A DNA stretch of 40,510 nucleotides, taken from contig NZ_LZSX01000103.1 in the NCBI RefSeq assembly GCF_001665835.1, positions 1 to 40,510 on the forward strand. The letters run 5' to 3'. This stretch comes from Mycobacterium colombiense (GTDB taxonomy: Bacteria > Actinomycetota > Actinomycetes > Mycobacteriales > Mycobacteriaceae). The position numbers and the translations under genes are program-made. Below are positions 39,974-40,510 of this stretch, piece by piece. Each line of letters starts with the position of its first letter. The first letter of the stretch is position 1. The notes below the pieces were generated by a model. That model saw only the letters and a list, made by a program, of their open reading frames with translations. It made no database searches and was not told the DNA's origin.

Positions 39974-40510
39974 TCAGCCCTGCTGCACCACGTTCGAGCC
40001 GCCGGAGTTGCTGATCTTCGGCGCGCCGGAGTGGTAGATGACCTTGTTGTTGAAGCCGGAGGCCTCGATGCTGTCGACGGCCTCGACGGTGATCGAATTC
40101 TGCACGCCGGACACCGACAGGCTGGTGCAATGCCCGGTGATCGTCACCGTGTTGGAAACCCCACTGACGCTGACGATGTTGTCGTTGCAGGCGATGGTCC
40201 GGTTTTCGTTGATGCCGGCGACGCTGAGCTCGGTGCCCGGCGGTGCAGCGGGTGAGGTCGACGGCGAGGGTGACCTCCTGCGCGAGGTGGACGGGCCGGG
40301 ATTCGTCGAAATGCTCGGTGGGCTAAACGGTTTGGAGATGGTCGGCGGCGTGGCGATGATCGACTTCACGCCGGAAAGCTGGTGTGCGGCAAAGGTCGCG
40401 ATGCCACCCGCGAGGGCCAATAGGCCGATGACGACGACCGTGCCGAGGATCCACCAGACGCGGTTGCTGGAGGGACGTTGCTGGGGTGGCCCACCGAAGG
40501 TCCACGGGGC
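39974..40510 (-). CDS. DUF3060-type membrane protein, Rv0314c-like (5' end beyond window)
   Basis: Partial: the frame is open to the right edge, so the N-terminus is missing; the TTG at 40420 lies within a transmembrane helix and is not the start. Visible are a Pro/Gln-rich cytosolic stretch ('FGGPPQQRPSSNRVWW'), the helix 'ILGTVVVIGLLALAGGIATF', a Ser/Pro-rich linker and a C-terminal DUF3060-like domain of short repeated beta-strands ('NIVSVSGVSNTVTITGH', 'SLSVSGVQNSITVEAVD') with two Cys that could pair. The domain should lie outside the membrane. Function unknown. Confidence 0.85.
   Translation of the reverse strand, partial: APWTFGGPPQQRPSSNRVWWILGTVVVIGLLALAGGIATFAAHQLSGVKSIIATPPTISKPFSPPSISTNPGPSTSRRRSPSPSTSPAAPPGTELSVAGINENRTIACNDNIVSVSGVSNTVTITGHCTSLSVSGVQNSITVEAVDSIEASGFNNKVIYHSGAPKISNSGGSNVVQQG

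Overview
This is a high-GC actinobacterial window that I read as a non-tuberculous, probably slow-growing Mycobacterium. The Mycobacterium avium complex is my best guess, at moderate confidence. The genus call rests on a complete ESX-3 type VII secretion locus (eccA3-eccB3-eccC3-PE5-PPE4-esxG-esxH-espG3-eccD3-mycP3-eccE3), on PE/PPE proteins, and on synteny with the Rv0281-Rv0314c region of M. tuberculosis. All orthologue assignments come from remembered family and protein features, not from a database search.

Layout. (1) 1-6.6 kb is a metal-import block. Two zinc/manganese-type ABC importers face each other: a plus-strand set (end of a binding protein, ATPase, two permeases) and a minus-strand set (binding protein, ATPase, permease) headed by a Fur/Zur-family repressor. 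(2) 6.6-10.6 kb holds a JmjC/cupin oxygenase, a SAM methyltransferase (Rv0281-like) and an extra PPE protein resembling PPE4. (3) 10.8-25.8 kb is the ESX-3 operon, preceded by a perfect 15-bp Zur-type palindrome inside a promoter spacer and by two IdeR-like iron boxes. (4) 25.8-31.1 kb carries an alpha/beta hydrolase, a trans-aconitate methyltransferase homologue, a Stf0 trehalose sulfotransferase, a sulfatase and a BluB-like enzyme. (5) 31.2-34.6 kb carries small envelope proteins, a PAP2 phosphatase, an L,D-transpeptidase-fold secreted protein, an NTF2-like protein and a TetR regulator. (6) 34.6-40.5 kb is an Rv0311-Rv0314c-like set with two tandem membrane-anchored proteins that have actin/Hsp70-like heads and proline-rich tails.

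How the parts fit. Three near-identical 15-mers (upstream of the fur gene, upstream of the minus-strand binding protein, and upstream of ESX-3) link the importers and ESX-3 into one likely zinc regulon. The IdeR-like boxes add iron control to ESX-3.

The most striking anomaly is in MycP3. The subtilase catalytic Ser is Gly (residue 349) and the oxyanion-hole Asn is Asp (residue 243), while the Asp and His of the triad remain, so this mycosin looks like a pseudoprotease. Other points to check are a possible one-base frameshift at the eccA3 start, a short leader ORF overlapping the eccD3 start, loss of one zinc-ligand His in EsxH, a cupin gene without a conventional start codon, a divergent TetR promoter with an embedded operator, and a C11 tract in a proline-rich gene. 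I saw no tRNA, rRNA, CRISPR array or insertion sequence.
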